Assembly (NCBI RefSeq): GCF_037975245.1
Contig: NC_092577.1
Coordinates: 24,675,398 to 24,739,397 of the forward strand
From: Apostichopus japonicus
Lineage: Eukaryota; Echinodermata; Holothuroidea; Aspidochirotida; Stichopodidae
Direction: 5' to 3'
Length of the DNA stretch: 64,000 nucleotides
The position numbers were made by a program, and so were the translations under genes. This document shows positions 37,558-49,949 of the stretch, one piece after another (within the stretch, counting starts at the first letter, position 1; each line of letters begins with the position of its first letter). The notes beneath the pieces are model-generated. The model was not told where the DNA came from. It saw nothing but the letters and a program-made list of their open reading frames with translations, and searched no databases.

Positions 37558-37563
37558 AATAAA
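37558..37563 (+). promoter_or_regulatory. Candidate polyadenylation signal AATAAA
   Basis: First clean AATAAA downstream of the transposase-like gene, about 90 bp beyond the array and followed by T-rich sequence. If used, the whole 1.4-kb array would lie in the 3' untranslated region. Confidence 0.4.
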
Positions 37564-37724
37564 TATTTACTTTGTAAACACAAAACATTTGTCATGATTT
37601 TTATTTCAAGTATTTTCAGATTTTCGTTCAAGGGACAAATTTTTCCAACAGTCTTCATATTTATATTGTATTATCTCATTATCTTTATTTGGTGTTTATA
37701 AGAGACAATTTATTCAGGTTTTTG

Positions 37725-37750
37725 ATGAAATTCGCTAGTGAATTGGAGTA
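37725..37750. repeat. Isolated palindromic core outside the right array
   Basis: AATTCGCTAGTGAATT is a 16-bp dyad that matches GGTTCGCTAGTGAACC except at the outer bases. It lies about 260 bp outside the 93-bp array and may mark the outer part of the element. Confidence 0.45.
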
Positions 37751-38059
37751 GAGTACACTGAAATGCTGGTTAGTACATTAAAATTAACTTTGCCAAAACC
37801 GTCTTAGCTGACATTTCTTTTTCTTTTTTAAATATTTGAAATTTAGAATCTTCCCTTATCTTCCGGAAATGTTGTATTTGTTTTCAGAAAAAGTTCAGAT
37901 GACCAATTTTTCAATATTATCTTGTGTAGGTGATTTTCATTAAAATATCAGAAAATGCTTAAATGCAATAAATTGGAAGTATTTGCAACCACGTTGAAGG
38001 CATCTCCTTGTTAAAGCATTGTATTATCGGCGTATAGTCTTCCGATGAGCGTAACTTAG

Positions 38060-38650
38060 GGTGGAAAGAAATCAGTGAGAGCAGGCAGTAATAATATAAA
38101 CTTACATATATATATTTTCAAATCTCTTATTGAACGAATTATCAGCCCCCTGGTTACATCCTGCCCTACCCTTCTTCACCTCACACACTCCGCTCTATAG
38201 GGTTAAAAGAAATCAGCGAGAGCAGGCAGTAATGAAATTTACGTATATTAATGAATTTTTTTTTAAATCTCATTTAGGACAAATTATTAGGTCCCCCTGG
38301 TAACATCATTTCCCCCCCCCCCATTCTCCCCTTTCCTTCCTCACAATCACCGCTTCTCTTACACCTAATATATCAGATATCCTCGCAAAGCGTGATGATG
38401 TAGGTCCCTCATTTATCTAATGCATGGGAGGACCTCGAAACTTTCTTCCTTATCCGCATATTCCAAGCTTTCTCCAATAAAAGAGTTATAGTACTACCTA
38501 TTACCCATATTTTTAAAAATAACCTTCCTCCTCATAAAACGTGATGATCTATGTCTCTCATTAATCTAAAGCATGGATGAACTACCATCTTTAAGCATAT
38601 TACAAAGTTTTTTCCACAAAAGAGCTACAGAACCTACTACACACAAATTA
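38060..38650. repeat. Old tandem duplications
   Basis: Two pairs of diverged direct repeats. The first shares GAAATCAG(T/C)GAGAGCAGGCAGTAAT (38065 and 38210). The second shares CGTGATGAT, CTCATT(T/A)ATCTAA and GCATGG (about 38390 and 38540). Both have a period near 150 bp. No coding sequence. Confidence 0.6.
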
Positions 38651-39254
38651 TGTTAATGTCACTAAACGGCATCCGTAGGGACATCGTTTTTTGGTCCGCA
38701 TTTAACTTTCCATCATATCTTTAATCTGCTTTGTCTCGCTGAGATATAAAAAAATAAATTTTCCGTACGTTTTCACGGTAGGCCCCACTGTTCAAGGTCA
38801 ATGCACGACTATAACATTAGGTCCACTAAGTGCGGATATTGGTCTCCATTTGCCACTATTGCAGTAAACCCAAACGAGCAACGTATCTACGGTGTCTCTT
38901 AAAAGAATATTATTAACAAATTGGAAAACAATTTTGAGTCTCTTTAGTGTCATTTGAAAAGTATTTCTGATAACATTACGTACAGAATTTTTTTATATGA
39001 GAAAGCTACATATGAGGAACATGACAATGACCGTGATAAAACCAATTTCAAGATTACTAGCGATCAATTCGCTCAATTTGTTTAAAAAAATGGTTGAAAA
39101 TGATATGAATTCCTCCTCATTCTTTTTATTTCAGCATGTTGAACGCTTGCGATGACATGTCCTTACGAATCATTGCAGACGCTCACCCAATCCGTTCAAA
39201 AATACCGCCCCTCTCCTCCCTTCTCCTCCCTTCTCTTCCTACACTGAGTCCCAG
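38651..39254. other. Non-coding stretch, nothing recognised
   Basis: No open frame or repeat of note. Confidence 0.4.
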
Positions 39255-39627
39255 CAGTGGCGGAGCGTCAATACAGTCAGGGGCGGATGCCCCCCCCCCC
39301 TAACGGACTCAAATGGACTGCTGGCGCCCTTTTCAGCTATTTATCACTTTTTTACTGATTCGCGATTATTGACTTTTTTATGGCGCTCTCATCTAACTAT
39401 TGACATTTGTCACATTTTTGTCGGCGATGACACCTATTTATTCTTCGTTTATCTGCAAATAAGCAAGGCCCGGAAAGGGTCATTTCCGGCAATATAGGGA
39501 GTATCTTTACTGAAAATATTTTTGTACGCTCTGCGCCAACCTTTGGTGGCGTTCCGCTTAGATAAAGTCGAAAGCGTCCATACAGACCATTGTCACCCCC
39601 TCTGACCAATACCCCTAGCTCCGCCAC
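39255..39627 (+). mobile_element. CAGTGGCGGAGC MITE, copy 2
   Basis: Aligns with 10927-11253 in the same orientation: CAGTGGCGGAGCGTC, the G/C run, TTCGCGATTATTGAC, GGTCATTTCCGGC, CTGCGCCAACCTTTGG and AGCTCCGCCAC. It is slightly longer inside, and the last two bases of the right terminus are lost. Confidence 0.85.
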
Positions 39628-39826
39628 GAAAACAGGACTGACTTTCCATGTGTTATTGGTAGGAAATTGCAGGAATTATTGGAATCCTCAATGAAAACTA
39701 TACGTAGATAGTCTTGTTTGGGTGGGGATTGACTTGTGTAGGTGTTAGACAAAAATGTAGATATGCTTTCTTTATTCTTGTGGAAAGCCGCTTTCACTTT
39801 GATATCAGATAAACCTGTGGTACATG

Positions 39827-40389
39827 CAGCGACCTAGCCAGGATTGTTTCAGTGGAGGGGGTGGGCGCTTGGAGGGGGGGGGCTTCAGCAATTCCTGGGA
39901 GGGCGTCTTGTTACTACCTGAGTGGAGTGCCACCATGGGTTGGCGCTCAGCGTACGGGAAATTTTCAGCTATAAAGACCTCCTAGATCGTTGGAAATGAC
40001 ACTTCCCAGGCCTTGTAAGCTGCTGTAAAGTTTCAAAACCACCTTTATTTTGAGATCCCCATGTCTTGATATGGTCATCAAATAGTTTAGAGAACAGAAG
40101 AAAAAAGACAATCTGGTAAGTTGCTTTGAAATATCATGACATATCTCGGCCTATGCGCTATGTCACGTCAGGGTTTTCAGCAACTATACCCTACTGCCGG
40201 TCCGCGGTCGAAGAGTCCTTCATGAGTGGTCATCATGGAGATTCGATACCATGCAGACCAATGAATGATATATTTTTCGCACATGTCATTTTTTCGACAC
40301 CCAAAATCCCAGTGGGAGGGCGACTTAGGGGCGACAAGCTTTCATGGGGCTGTCGCCCCACCCCCCCCCCCCCCGTGGCTACGCCACTG
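39827..40389. mobile_element. hAT-like MITE with 8-bp target duplication
   Basis: A 563-bp element with ends CAGCGACCTAGCCA and TGGCTACGCCACTG. GGTACATG lies exactly outside both ends (39819-39826 and 40390-40397). No coding sequence; open frames inside are short and run through a poly-C tract. Confidence 0.9.
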
Positions 40390-40397
40390 GGTACATG

Positions 40398-43300
40398 GTG
40401 CCGAAGCACATATCTTCAAAGTACTGTCTCCAACTTTCAATTGTTTGAAGCTACTATGCGACCAGAAAGAAGTACTGAAGATGAAGTTGCAGATCTGAAA
40501 GGACCAGTAATTTTACTAGGAAACCTTTCGACCACACCTTTCAAGTAGGATAGGATTACACAGTATTTGAATTCTTCATCGATCGGCTTAAATTCTTAGC
40601 TTTATTCGTTGTATATCCATCTCTAGATAACACATCCCAGGTTCTACAAGGCTTTGAATTAAGTTAGATGAAACTCTATAGACCAATCTTGCACGGTTTA
40701 AAAAAATGGGTCCTTACATAGTTGGCATGATTCAAATTCATCCAGTGCAAATTCATCCAGATGCAAATTCATCAATATTGGTCGAGAACTTGCTAGAACA
40801 TTCAGTAGGTATATTCAAATTTACACAGTTGGCAATGAGGTGCCACATTAATCTCATATCAGACGACAGGGAGATGGGTTCAAGAAATCTCCCAAACCTT
40901 TACATCTATGTTACCCTAACCTACAGCGAAAGTTTAGTATAATGAATGAAATTCATACTTCAACCAAAGCTAGTCATGTTTGTCAATAATAGCAATAACT
41001 GGAATTTTGCATCAAAGGAAAACCCTATTTCGCACCAGGCAAGTCATAACAGTAAGCTGTTTGAATTAGCATCTTCAGATCGAATATGGGGTTCGCTGAG
41101 TTAGTGAGCAATATTTTACAAGGACCAACCAATGAACACAATTTTAACATAAGAGGCAGAGATAAGACACTATAGCAGAAATCATTGTCTTATTTCTGTT
41201 TATTACTGATAAATGCAAATATTTTCATTAACAATCAATATGAAATTTCATGTTACTTTCAAAAATATATAAACAAAGCAACTTCTACAACTTCAGTTCA
41301 TTCACATTCATGCTATCAGCTAGAAAATTTACCATGAGACACATTTTCTATAAAGCATTGATGTCAATACCACTGACATAACTTGTGCTATTCAAATGGA
41401 TAAAGGGCTTGGTCAAATCATAAGGCTCTGCCCCATATATTGCACATGTACAAAAAGGGTTACTGCTGTACATGCAATACTTTTTGGATGGGAGAGAGAG
41501 GGGGGGGGGGGGAGATGTGGTAACAGACCACATCTTTTAATTTGTCATTTTTCTTTTGAACATATGCAAATGCTAGAAATGAAAGCACTTGGACATTTCT
41601 GAAAGAGATAGGCAGTTGTTGCCCTTGCAGTGCTTTGAAGTCTGCACCACTGTAAATATTGTTGAAAGAGTGGAGTTCTGCAAATCTCTTGATAGTCAAG
41701 TAATAAATTTTTCTTCTACTGTTTCTTAAACAGCTCCTAGCAGTAGTATGTATTTACACGACATTGTATCTCAGGTTCATTATGTAACCGGTGTTTTGCA
41801 TTTTGTATAACGGTACTGAATTTCAAGTCGATTATATTTATCAATGAATATAGCAATGTTTTGGGTAAAAGCAATCCATTTGAACTTCATGTTTTCCTTG
41901 CATTGTTTGCTGCTTGTTCCTATGTAGATTCGAAAGGGAAATATAGATAAATGCTCAATACCTCAAACAACATTATTTAACCTTCTTTCCCACAAAAAAT
42001 GTTCTGTCCCAGTTTCTGTAAACTAATCAGATAAATGGAGGGGCGGGGGGGGGGGTTGGACAGGTTGGGAAACTAAATATTTGACAGATGTTGTATTTGA
42101 TAATAAAATTCACCTCCCAAGAAAGTAATACAGTCCTTAAAGTGTCATTTTATGAAGGACCTACAGTATGTAACGATAGCAGAATTGGTTATTGCCTCCT
42201 GCTGAAATGCCCAATAAAGACTCGCAGTATTGGAATGTTCATCAGGTTCCCCATTTTATAGAAACATCTGTGTTTATTGAAACTTTCCTAGGATGTTGCC
42301 AACAAGATGCAGTTGAAGTCTACCGTACCTTGTTGTCAAAGGTGGAGCTCACAAAAAGTCATATCAACTAGTCTTATTCAAGCAGTGGCAAAATATGGGA
42401 AAAAAGAAAAGCAAAATATGGTACAATTTTGTTCATATTATTTTGAACTACTTATCCCAACACCCTACCCTCCTTTAAAGACTTTTGCAAGCTTGTAAAC
42501 CAGTTACAGCACTCATGCAACATGATATGACAAAGGTTCATATGCCAGAACATGAAAGTAGCATATTTGGAGTAAATTTGTTAAAAGAATGATGAAGTTA
42601 ATACACTGCAATATTGAATGGGGCCCAAAAGAGCTTAAGAAGTATTTTGAGGTACATTACTTGTTCTGATAAATATATGAATTGCCCTAAGATTCAGCTA
42701 TTAAAGCAGCTACTAGTCAGATACTAGATAGTATGGGATCATGAAGGTTTCCAAATTTTACCTATATTGCCCTCAAATAACCCTTTGACTTGACTAAACG
42801 CATTAGCGTGAACTCAGCACATGATACACCTGCATACAAACTTCCAATCATCATTCCAATATTGAATTATCATGTTAACAGGGCTTTCAGTTTCAGATAT
42901 CTAGTTATCTCACATGGGCTTCTCCTATACTAAACAAATAATATAGAATAGTACTCAATGTCAGAAACCTATGTGCACTACATATGACTACCAACTTTTC
43001 CTTATTGAGTTAGATGCTCTATGTTACTGAAAATTACAGTATAAATATAAAATTACTAAAATCATTCAGAAAATACTTGAACAGAAAGAAAAACTATTAT
43101 AAACACTTCTGTTGATACCGACCTCAGCGTAAACAATTTCGAGACCAACAACATATGGTATAATAACTATTACCTAACATTTCTTCCTTCTACTCTGCAA
43201 TTTTACTGCAAAATTGATACTGGCAAATGTAACATGGCAACAATAACAATAATTCACAAATGATGATGACATCACAAAAAGTAGCAACCATGACAATGAT

Positions 43301-43465
43301 GATGATTTGAAAATATTAATGAGCAATCCTAAATGTAACTAGAATATCACTTTTAGTTGACCAGGGTTCTCACAAGCCCGTTTTAACGTGGCTGTGGTCG
43401 TGGTTTGAATATGATTTTGCCTCTCCCTGCATGGTTTGAAAGTTGAGCACCCGGTCTGAACATTT
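40398..43465. other. Non-coding stretch, nothing recognised
   Basis: About 3 kb of AT-rich sequence with G runs near 41500 and 42045. The longest open frames are about 80 codons, without motifs. Confidence 0.4.
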
Positions 43466-45025
43466 ATGAACCAGGAAGAGCTTGCTGCCAGTTATATGGT
43501 GGGAAAAAATTAAAGCATGGGGTAAATTTCCTCCTGGGTGCATAATTATCATAACAGTTGAAGAATTTTTACCAAAGGTGATCATATTTGAATATCTGGA
43601 GGCGGCTCGGCTCGGACTTGAAGGGTCTTGGATTTGGCTCATACCAAGTGGGCTCGGACTTGGCTCAGACTCTGGCTAATTGGACTCGACTACAGCTCTG
43701 CCATAAATATGAAAAGATAATGGATTGTTAATAATTTATTATATGATGTTGAGAAGGTAGAGACTTAGAGAGTTAACTCCTAAATGTAATGGATAGCATT
43801 AAACTCTTTCTTTCAGTAACAAAAGGATTCTCAAATACAGTTAGCAACATTACAGCTGGAATAATGGATCACCAATACGATGCAGCGAAGAAAGGGAGTT
43901 TAATAAAGAGCATCCCTCAATGTAATGACAAGGATGAAACTCTTAGTTTCACTAACAAAAGGATACCACATGCAGTACCAACAAGAGGGATGCCCATTAT
44001 ATTGAGGGTCCACTAGACTTCAGGTTTGCTAGACCCAACACCCCCATTGTGGGAAGCATTATTGAGCGTCTAGTTAGCATTTATTGGGTAACTGAAGTAT
44101 TCAAGGACCTTGATGTATTCCCTCCCAGCAGTTTTATAACAGTTATGAACCAGGAAGAGCTTGCTGCCACTTATCTGGTCCGAAAAAAATTATAGCATGA
44201 GGTAAATTTCCTCCTGGGTGCATAGTTATCATAACAGTTGAAGAATTTTCACCAAAGGTGATCTTTGGTGAAAAATTGATACTTACTGATGACAAACTAC
44301 TTGTCGATCTGATCTGTTCGGCTTTTCCGTCCGTAAAGTACCTCTAATTCCAATATCGTGCGTTGGGCCCAATTCCGCGAAAGCACGTTGTACACTCGTT
44401 GACAAAATGGCCGACAACTTGTAAGAAGCGCGGTCTTGTGGAACGCGAGAAAGGCAACAATGATAAACAGCGAATAGGCGATAACATTTGGTATCTGGAG
44501 TCGGCTCAGAATTGAGGGGTCTTGGATTTGGCTCAGACCAAGTGGACTCGGACTTGGATCGGACTCTGGCTAATTGGACTCGACTACAGCTCTGCCATAA
44601 ATATAAAGAGATAATAGATTGTTAATAATTTATTATATCATGTTGTGAAGGTAGAGACTTAGAGAGTACTCCTAAAACTCTTCGTTTCACTAACAAAAGG
44701 ATTCTCAAATACAGTACTAGCAACATTACAACTAGAATAATTCATTACCAATACGCTACAGTGAAGTAAGGGAGTTTAATAAAGTGCATCCCTCAATGTA
44801 ATGACTAGGATGAAACTCTTAGTTTCACTAACAAAAGTACACCACATGCAGTACCAACAGGGGGGGGGGGGGAAGGATGCCCATTACATTGAGGGTCCAC
44901 TAGATTTAAGGTTTGCCAGACCCAACATCCCCATTGTGGGAAGCATTATTGAGCATCTAGTTAGCATTTATTGGGTAACTGAAGTATTGAAGGACATTGG
45001 TGTCTCCTCTCCCAGCAGTATAACA
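43466..45025. repeat. Diverged tandem duplication, 0.7-0.9 kb units
   Basis: Copy 1 is about 43466-44140 and copy 2 about 44145-45025. Shared blocks include ATGAACCAGGAAGAGCTTGC, CCTCCTGGGTGCAT, CAAGTGG(G/A)CTCGGACTTGG and CCCCATTGTGGGAAGCATTA. Copy 2 carries about 220 bp of different, less AT-rich sequence at 44265-44490, bordered by a hairpin with TTTTCACCAAAG arms at about 44247. Confidence 0.75.
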
Positions 45026-47399
45026 ACTTGAATAATGGATTGGTGAAACAATGTTTTATTTGGGAGGAACATGAATAATAGTTAATGCAATGAATATGAT
45101 TAAAATCTTTGATTTTTCTAACGAAAATTATTTTCAAATACAGCAACATAACAATTTGTATGAATGGATTATTAATAATGTATTTTATGATGCTGTGAAG
45201 GAAGAAAATTCATTAACAAATGTAATTTGTATGCATGTCATATACCTGTCCAGAAACTAAAAAGAAAAATTCAAACTCATAGAATGCACCGTACCTGGCT
45301 CCAAGCAATGACATATAAATCTAGTCCTCATTGAATATACAGGAGTTGTTTGTCCAATTTTAATCGAAAGCCTTTCCTTTCATTGAAAATTTTGATCTTC
45401 AGTCAAAATATTCTTCTGTCTGCACATTTTATTGATGACAGTACTTCCTTCTCTTGTGGAGAAATTCCATCAACTCTTGTTAACCTACAACAAACCGAAA
45501 CAACATTTCAATCATATGTCCAAGTTTTACTGAAGTACATTCCATGTAAATATTTTGTAAAAGCCTCACATTTTGATATTGACATTGTTGCCAAAGGTAC
45601 AAATCAACACAACATAATCAAGGTTAAAATGTGATGGTGTGTTAACACCTCAAGTCTTTGCTTGACAATCCTACCTACAATTCATTCCAGCCTGCCAGAT
45701 TTACAGTACATTTGGTTTTCAAAGACTACACATAAAGTCATTTCAATTCTGATAACATTCTGTGATGGTGGAAGTAGCAAAGTAAAAAAAAAAGGTTTGG
45801 CAGTGGACTTGGTGGGAAGTGGAAAGTCTTTCTTACATTACTTTGTTAGCCCGTTGCCCTAGATCGTTTACAGTTTTTTAAAATAAACACAAAATTTTCA
45901 TCATCTTTGTTCGTGTTGAAACTTAGTGCAGTAAATTTCTATTATGTATAGTGTGGGCTGATCAGACTTAGAGAATATTAAAGGCAAGACTTTAGGGATT
46001 TAAAATATATCTCACAGTCAATACTTACTGAATATTAAAGACAACTGGGGATGTTTGCAATATATGCTTGTGGGAGCTCCTTATTTCCATATAAGCCATT
46101 TCTCGCTGCATCCCATGGTCAGTATGAACCAGCAGCTGAAGGTTACAGTATTTTGATATCCTGTGTCGACCTTCAAATTGCAGCCCTGTACTTCTTGCGA
46201 TAAAGTGGAGCATATCTGCTGTGGTGTTCGCATTCTGCATCCATGCATTCCTCAAATTGTGCCAAATTTAAGCTATCTTTTCTGACAAGAGAATGAACAT
46301 AAATAAGTCCAGATAATTGTTTCATAAATTGCAAGTGGAAGTCTTGACAGTGCAGTTCCTTATTTGATGTCAATACTTAGTGTACATGTTGTCCAATATT
46401 CACGTCACTTTAGTTAATTTAGCTATCACTTTTTTTCATGGAAACCGCATATGCAACAATTGAGAAAAATGCCACGCTACTAAGTTTGAATATTGATCTA
46501 TTATTTGGTATGTAAGTGGTACCCAGGAATTTAGCATGCAATCACTTCAAGAGATTGACTTGGTATTCATGCATGGTTCAATGCCTCATCCCGCATGCAG
46601 TTCATTTACTTAAAAATTACATGCACCCTAGACTATGTATACCGGTACATTTAGTCACCCAACATATCATTTGGGGTTTAAGCTCAGGACTACTCGTGTA
46701 CTTTGGCATTATGACTGAGTTCATTTTTATCTCAATACATTACATGTATAGAGATATTGCAACAGTAAGTGGGACTCTCTCTTCTCTTAACAAATTTTCA
46801 GCGTCTTCAAACAAAGTCTTTTTCTCTGGAATTTCCAAAGCAAGAATATATCATATAGACCAACAAAAGTTACTATATTTTATTCCAGAATTGTATCTCA
46901 TTCTGTGACTTTTTCACCGATTTATGTCCAAATCGGGCCAATTTGGACTGAAAACACACTTTGCCAGACCTGTTTTGCACACGCTCCAAAACTTATGTTT
47001 TATGAAAGAGAATAGAATACAACTGTCTTTCAACAGTGGTATCGTCTAAGATAGGGTCCTATGTATTATATATGTTATTAAAATTTTAAACTTTCATTTG
47101 TTGTTTACAGGTAGGTATTACTAAGAATTTTACTAGCTGTATATGACATTTAATGGCTTTTATTTGCTTTATTCGATGTTTAAATGATTTTTCTTTCTTA
47201 AAACAACACTGACCTGCCGCCCTACTTTTAGTAAAAAGGTCCGTTTTTGATGATTAAGCCCCGCCCCAAGTCTGTTTTGTAGCAGATTGGCTATGACTCA
47301 TAACAGCTACATGTTAGATATACGAAAATGGATACCCTCGCGAACAATTTTCTGTTCTGTAGTTAGGTACGCGAGGTGTTAGTGTATTGCATGCTAATT
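45026..47399. other. Non-coding stretch, nothing recognised
   Basis: AT-rich, with open frames up to 130 codons (for example 46516-46908) that show no motif and no splice-linked partner. Confidence 0.4.
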
Positions 47400-48792
47400 A
47401 CATTCGGTGCCAGGGGGTGCCAAAGTGAAATGCGCTCAATATGCAGATGACGTGACATGTGTTGTTTCGAGTCTGGGCTCCTTTCGCGCACTCTCGCAGG
47501 ATTTATCTATTTTTGAGAGAGCTACCGGGGCGAAGTTGAATCCAGAAAAGACAAAGGGCCTTCGTCTTGGTAGCTGGAGATACAGAGACTTACCATTCGG
47601 TGCGTCGTGGTCGGATCAGAATATCAAAATTAATAGTATATGGTTCGGCTACGATGCACCTGGTGATGTCACCTGGAGCGAGAGGGCTGAGGTATTTGAG
47701 AGCAGGCTCGAAACCTTTGGCACCCGCTGGCTTTCGATCCTAGGGAAAGTCACCGTAGTTAATCGTTTTGTTTCGCCCATCTTGTGGTACCCGGGCGCGG
47801 TGTATCCAATTCCGCGTCGCGTCCTAGTGCGGTTGGAGAGAGCGATATTTTCATTTATTTGGTCGGGTGGTACAGAGCTTGTCAAAAGGGCGGTAATGTA
47901 CCAAAAACTGGAGAAGGGTGGGTTAGGGGTGGTTCATCTGGGAAGTAAGTTAACTTGTTTGTTATTTAAGCAGTTGTTTGTAGCGGTAACTCACCCAGGG
48001 TTGCCTTGTTCATATTTTGTACGTTTTTGGGGCGGTTTGCACCTGCGTCGATGGGTCCCGGCGCTGTTTAGCAACAGAGAACCGCATAGTAGTACTCCAA
48101 ACAGGGTGGTGCGTGTCATTTGCTCCGCTCTGATTGAGTTGCCTCCTGTTGACCTGTCACAGCCGGCCCTCGTTCATAGTTCGTTGCGGGATAGGGCCTT
48201 GAATGCAATTTTTGTACAGGGACGTCATCCTGTCGAAGTATGGCGTTCGGTGCATTCAAGGCTGAATGGTTGCAGGCTCCGTGACCTTGCATGGAGAATT
48301 GCACACGGTGCCTTGGTGACCAATCTGAAAAGGTATCACTGGCGATTGGGTGATGGACTGTGCCCGAGGACCGGCTGTGACAGCTTAGAGAGTACTGCCC
48401 ATGTTTTTTGGCATTGCCCCTTTGTTTTGAACTTGTGGGAGTGGTTTCAGTCCTGGACCGACCGTTTAACGGGAGACCGTTCCTGGTCGGTAGGACAGGG
48501 TTTTGTCTTGTATGGATTAGATCCTCCAGTTTGTTCCGTTGCTGTGTTGCAGCGTATTATTTATGTTTGTTCTGTTGTAAAAAAACTTATTTGGAGGAAT
48601 AGATGTGATGTTGTTTTTAGGGGGAAATTTGCCAGTTGGCAGGCAGTCCTGGAGGCGGTGAAGTCTGACATTCGCCTTCAGGTTGAATGCGATTTTCGCC
48701 GTTTATATAGGGCTGCCTTTTTTGGACGGTGGTGTGCTGGGGAAGGGTGTTTTGTTTCGCTGCGTGCTGGTCGTTCTTTTGTAGTTTTTTAA
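47400..48792 (+). pseudogene. 5'-truncated LINE reverse transcriptase, Tx1/L1-like
   Basis: An open frame of about 461 codons begins abruptly inside the reverse transcriptase domain, with no ATG (first in-frame codon GTG at 47407, stop codons upstream). It contains the catalytic YADD (codons 12-15), then GAKLNPEKTKGLRLG, a thumb region with LGKVTVVNRFVSPILWYPGA, KGGLGVVHL, and a C-terminal zinc-ribbon region with a C-C-H-C pattern from Cys319 (CPRTGC ... ESTAHVFWHC), as in zf-RVT of Tx1/L1-type LINEs. The endonuclease and N-terminal RT are missing, as in ordinary target-primed 5' truncation. The surviving part has no stop or frameshift, so it is fairly young. GC content is higher than its surroundings. 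Confidence 0.9.
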
Positions 48793-49196
48793 TATTTCAG
48801 TGGGGGGTTGGGCGTTTTGTCTCTGCAGGTCGGTGAGCGTATGTACTTTTTTTGGCTCGCTTGACCTGAGGTTCGTTTGTAAGAATGGGATGGTTTGGTA
48901 GTGCCGTTTGGCCGTGACGTTTTGTATCCCGTATGACGGGTCACGTAAAAAGCACATTCTGTACTGCTGAATTGTACGTAGTGCATTTAATTTATATTAG
49001 GCCTTCGTTTTTGTAACATCCATTTAAGGATAGTACTGGTGTTCAGGTAGCTTTTCAGAGCAAGGGCCATGATAAGTTTGTTTGATTGCCCTTCATGTAT
49101 TTTGTATAATTACGTATACACATTCTTGTATTTCTGAAGGCTACTTACTGTAGGCCTAGTGCATTTAAAATATATATATATATATATATATATATA
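48793..49196 (+). other. LINE 3' untranslated region and TA tail
   Basis: Follows the RT stop codon. The segment 49030-49090 (GTACTGGTGTTCAGGTAGC ... AAGTTTGTTTGATTG) is similar to 49640-49705 in the adjacent palindrome. It ends in a (TA)n tract at 49169-49196. Confidence 0.6.
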
Positions 49197-49577
49197 AGTT
49201 TTTATATGCAAGTGATGGGTGGCCTCCTCTTCCCCTAATAGCCACCTCAGTTCCTCTCCATTTTTTTATTTTATTTTAATTCTTTGTACATTTGATGTCA
49301 AACATTACAGGTTCAAAAGAAAGCTAAACATACTTCTTATAACCTTATACATCTTATATCCTTATAAATAAATCATAACCCTATACAAGCTTTAAAGTCT
49401 TATCAAAGTTGTGATGCTATGGCCGGCTCCTCTTTTATACGTACCCACCAAACAAACTTACCCTGGTCCTTCCTAGGAAAAGCTGTCTGAACACCAGTAC
49501 AATGCTAATGTGGCTATCACTGAAAGCCTAATAGGCATATATATATAGCTAATGTGGCTATCACTGAAAGCCTAATA

Positions 49578-49611
<34 letters not shown>

Positions 49612-49949
49612 TATTAGGCTTTCAGTGATAGCCACATTAGCATTGTACTGGTGTTCAGACAGCTTTTCCTAGGAAGGACCAGGGTAAGTTTGTTTGATGG
49701 GTACGTATAAAAGAGGAGCCGGCCATAGCATCACAACTTTGATAAGACTTTAAAGCTTGTATAGGGTTATGATTTATTTATAAGGATATAAGATGTATAA
49801 GGTTATAAGAAGTATGTTTAGCTTTCTTTTGAACCTGTAATGTTTGACATCAAATGTACAAAGAATTAAAATAAAATAAAAAAATGGAGAGGAACTGAGG
49901 TGGCTATTAGGGGAAGAGGAGGCCACCCATCACTTGCATATAAAAACTT
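49197..49949. repeat. 753-bp near-perfect palindrome of LINE 3' sequence
   Basis: Two arms of about 340 bp are inverted copies almost base for base (outer ends AAGTTTTTATATGCAAG and CTTGCATATAAAAACTT). They meet at a (TA)n centre near 49581-49608. The left arm has a 44-bp duplication (GCTAATGTGGCTATCACTG at 49504 and 49548). Arm sequence resembles the 3' region of the LINE just upstream. It may be two LINE tails inserted head to head, or a fold-back assembly error. Confidence 0.85.

Noticed and set aside
46025-46373. Two overlapping minus-strand frames rich in His and Cys
   Set aside because: Overlapping in different frames, no recognised motif and no splice-linked exons.
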